From an uncultured Thermoplasmata archaeon (GTDB lineage: Archaea; Thermoplasmatota; Thermoplasmata; Methanomassiliicoccales; Methanomethylophilaceae): DNA of 5,383 bases. The stretch spans positions 1 to 5,383 of the forward strand of contig CAMNNR010000086.1 of the NCBI GenBank assembly GCA_946545675.1, read 5' to 3'. The position numbers were made by a program, and so were the translations under genes. The notes under the pieces are model-generated. The model saw only the letters and a list, made by a program, of their open reading frames with translations, had not been told where the DNA came from and did no database searches. Numbering within the stretch: position 1 is the first letter of the stretch; each line of letters starts with the position of its first letter. Shown here piece by piece: positions 4,520-5,383 of the stretch.

Positions 4520-5383
4520 ATGTTGGACGTCGTGGGCAGGTCTCAACGCGGAAGGATTTGCGAGTACAGGGTCGGAGAGGGGTGTCTCAGGACGCCAGCC
4601 GTCCTCGGTCAGGAGGGAGACTGCCGCGTCGCTGTCACCGAGGCCGGAAGGGTACTGAGCCTGTTCGGCTCGGAGATCTCGCTCGACCCGCAGATCATGA
4701 CCACGGCCTCCTCCGGAGTGAAGTGCCAGCCCATGTGCAAGGACGGCATCGCCGTCCTCAGGCTCCCCGTGTCCGGGGACGAGGTCATCCCCGATGACTG
4801 CGAGGTCGTCGCCGTGCCCAACGCCTTCGAGCTCCGCGGGAATTTCAGAGCCATGGTGGACCAGGTCATGAAGGTCCGCAGAGCAGCCGGTTTCGGAAGG
4901 CTCGTGGCCATGTTCGGGATCGCTGAACCTGCCAATCTGGCACTTCTTTCATACATGGGAGTCGATCTCTTCGACGAAGGCTTCGCCCGGGCCTCGGGAG
5001 TCAACGGTTACGCCCTCATCCCGGAAGGCAGGATGTTCGCCGGCGACGACCGCTCGGAGGAGAATGTTTCCGAGATGGAGAGGGAGATCTCCAAGATCTA
5101 TACCTACATCAACGCAGGCAGGCTGAGGGAACTGGTGGACCAGAGGTCCTTCGCCTACGCGGACCAGGTGGCGGCCCTGAGGGTGTTTGACCTCGAGGGT
5201 TACGGATACCAGGAGGAGGCATGCCCCGTAACCGGGGGAAGGTTCTCCTGCAATACGACCCAGTCGCTCAGGAGGCCCGACGTGGCCAGGTACCAGAAGA
5301 CCCTCCTGGAGAGGTACGTCCCCCCGGAGCACAAGAAGGTCCTGCTCCTGCTCCCGTGTTCGGCCAAGAAACCCTATCACATC
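4520..5383 (+). CDS. arcS: Archaeosine synthase (TGT-like, DUF5591 family), 3' partial
   Basis: ArcS acts after tRNA-guanine transglycosylase: it modifies preQ0 at position 15 of archaeal tRNA on the way to archaeosine (in several archaea by adding lysine, later cleaved by a radical-SAM partner). The 288 codons in the window are open to the end. Residues 1 to about 220 look like a transglycosylase-type domain that starts with RGRICEYRVGEGCLRTPAV and includes a YMGVDLFDEGFAR stretch. Next come a cysteine pair (C235 in EEACPVTGG and C244 in FSC) and the family hallmark LLLLPCSAKKPY (C280), which is cut by the window end just before the expected S-x-SH part. ATG 4520 is chosen because the N-terminus fits and a TATA box lies 26 nt upstream. 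It is transcribed divergently from pyrB with 86 bp between. TgtA and the radical-SAM partner are not in view. Confidence 0.88.
   Translation, partial: MLDVVGRSQRGRICEYRVGEGCLRTPAVLGQEGDCRVAVTEAGRVLSLFGSEISLDPQIMTTASSGVKCQPMCKDGIAVLRLPVSGDEVIPDDCEVVAVPNAFELRGNFRAMVDQVMKVRRAAGFGRLVAMFGIAEPANLALLSYMGVDLFDEGFARASGVNGYALIPEGRMFAGDDRSEENVSEMEREISKIYTYINAGRLRELVDQRSFAYADQVAALRVFDLEGYGYQEEACPVTGGRFSCNTTQSLRRPDVARYQKTLLERYVPPEHKKVLLLLPCSAKKPYHI

Noticed and set aside
4609..5380. Minus-strand ORFs opposite arcS
   Set aside because: The plus-strand frame reads without a break from 4520 to 5383 and ends in the ArcS hallmark motif, so these are antisense shadows.
1..5383. CRISPR array, tRNA or rRNA genes, riboswitch
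   Set aside because: No spaced repeats, no cloverleaf or CCA-type ends, no rRNA signature and no leader long enough for a riboswitch were found.

Overview
The window looks archaeal, most likely a methanogenic Thermoplasmata (Methanomassiliicoccales-type). The reasons are an archaeosine synthase gene (arcS), a UPF0200-type P-loop kinase, a DUF92 membrane protein, split pyrB/pyrI genes in an overlapping operon, GGAGGT-type ribosome binding sites inside the operon, and TATA boxes about 26-28 nt upstream of the first codon of two divergent genes with no leader. The order-level assignment is inferred from gene content and style, not from any search.

Layout. (1) Positions 1-944, plus strand: a PD-(D/E)XK nuclease / Rpn-like 'transposase' gene, cut at its 5' end by the window edge and visibly richer in A+T than the rest. 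(2) Positions 945-1482: a duplication scar. It holds a decayed 3' piece of the DUF92 gene (minus strand), then a second 3' piece of the nuclease gene (plus strand). (3) Positions 1483-4433, minus strand: a tight operon pyrB - pyrI - UPF0200-like kinase - 88-aa unknown protein - DUF92 membrane protein, joined by overlaps or gaps of 1 to 15 nt. (4) Positions 4434-4519: a divergent promoter region. (5) Positions 4520-5383, plus strand: the 5' part of arcS, running off the window.

The scar is explained by one tandem duplication across the meeting point of two convergent genes. Copy 1 is about 641-1160 and copy 2 about 1155-1701, joined at a 6-nt GGAAAG-like microhomology. Each copy has one intact gene end and one orphan end. 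In both copies the convergent stop codons abut with no base between them.

The most interesting point is that the orphan nuclease end keeps an open frame exactly where both copies carry a GGAGGT motif, 7 nt and then TTG. This would give a C-terminal small protein (76 aa inside the full gene, 84 aa in the orphan). The in-frame stop and most replacement changes lie upstream of that TTG; downstream the differences are mainly synonymous. This recalls the intragenic C-terminal antitoxins reported for bacterial Rpn nucleases. The function here is an inference.

The operon joins the catalytic and regulatory subunits of aspartate transcarbamoylase (pyrimidine synthesis) to a putative nucleotide/cofactor kinase and a putative isoprenoid-phosphate kinase. 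Only the first link is well established.
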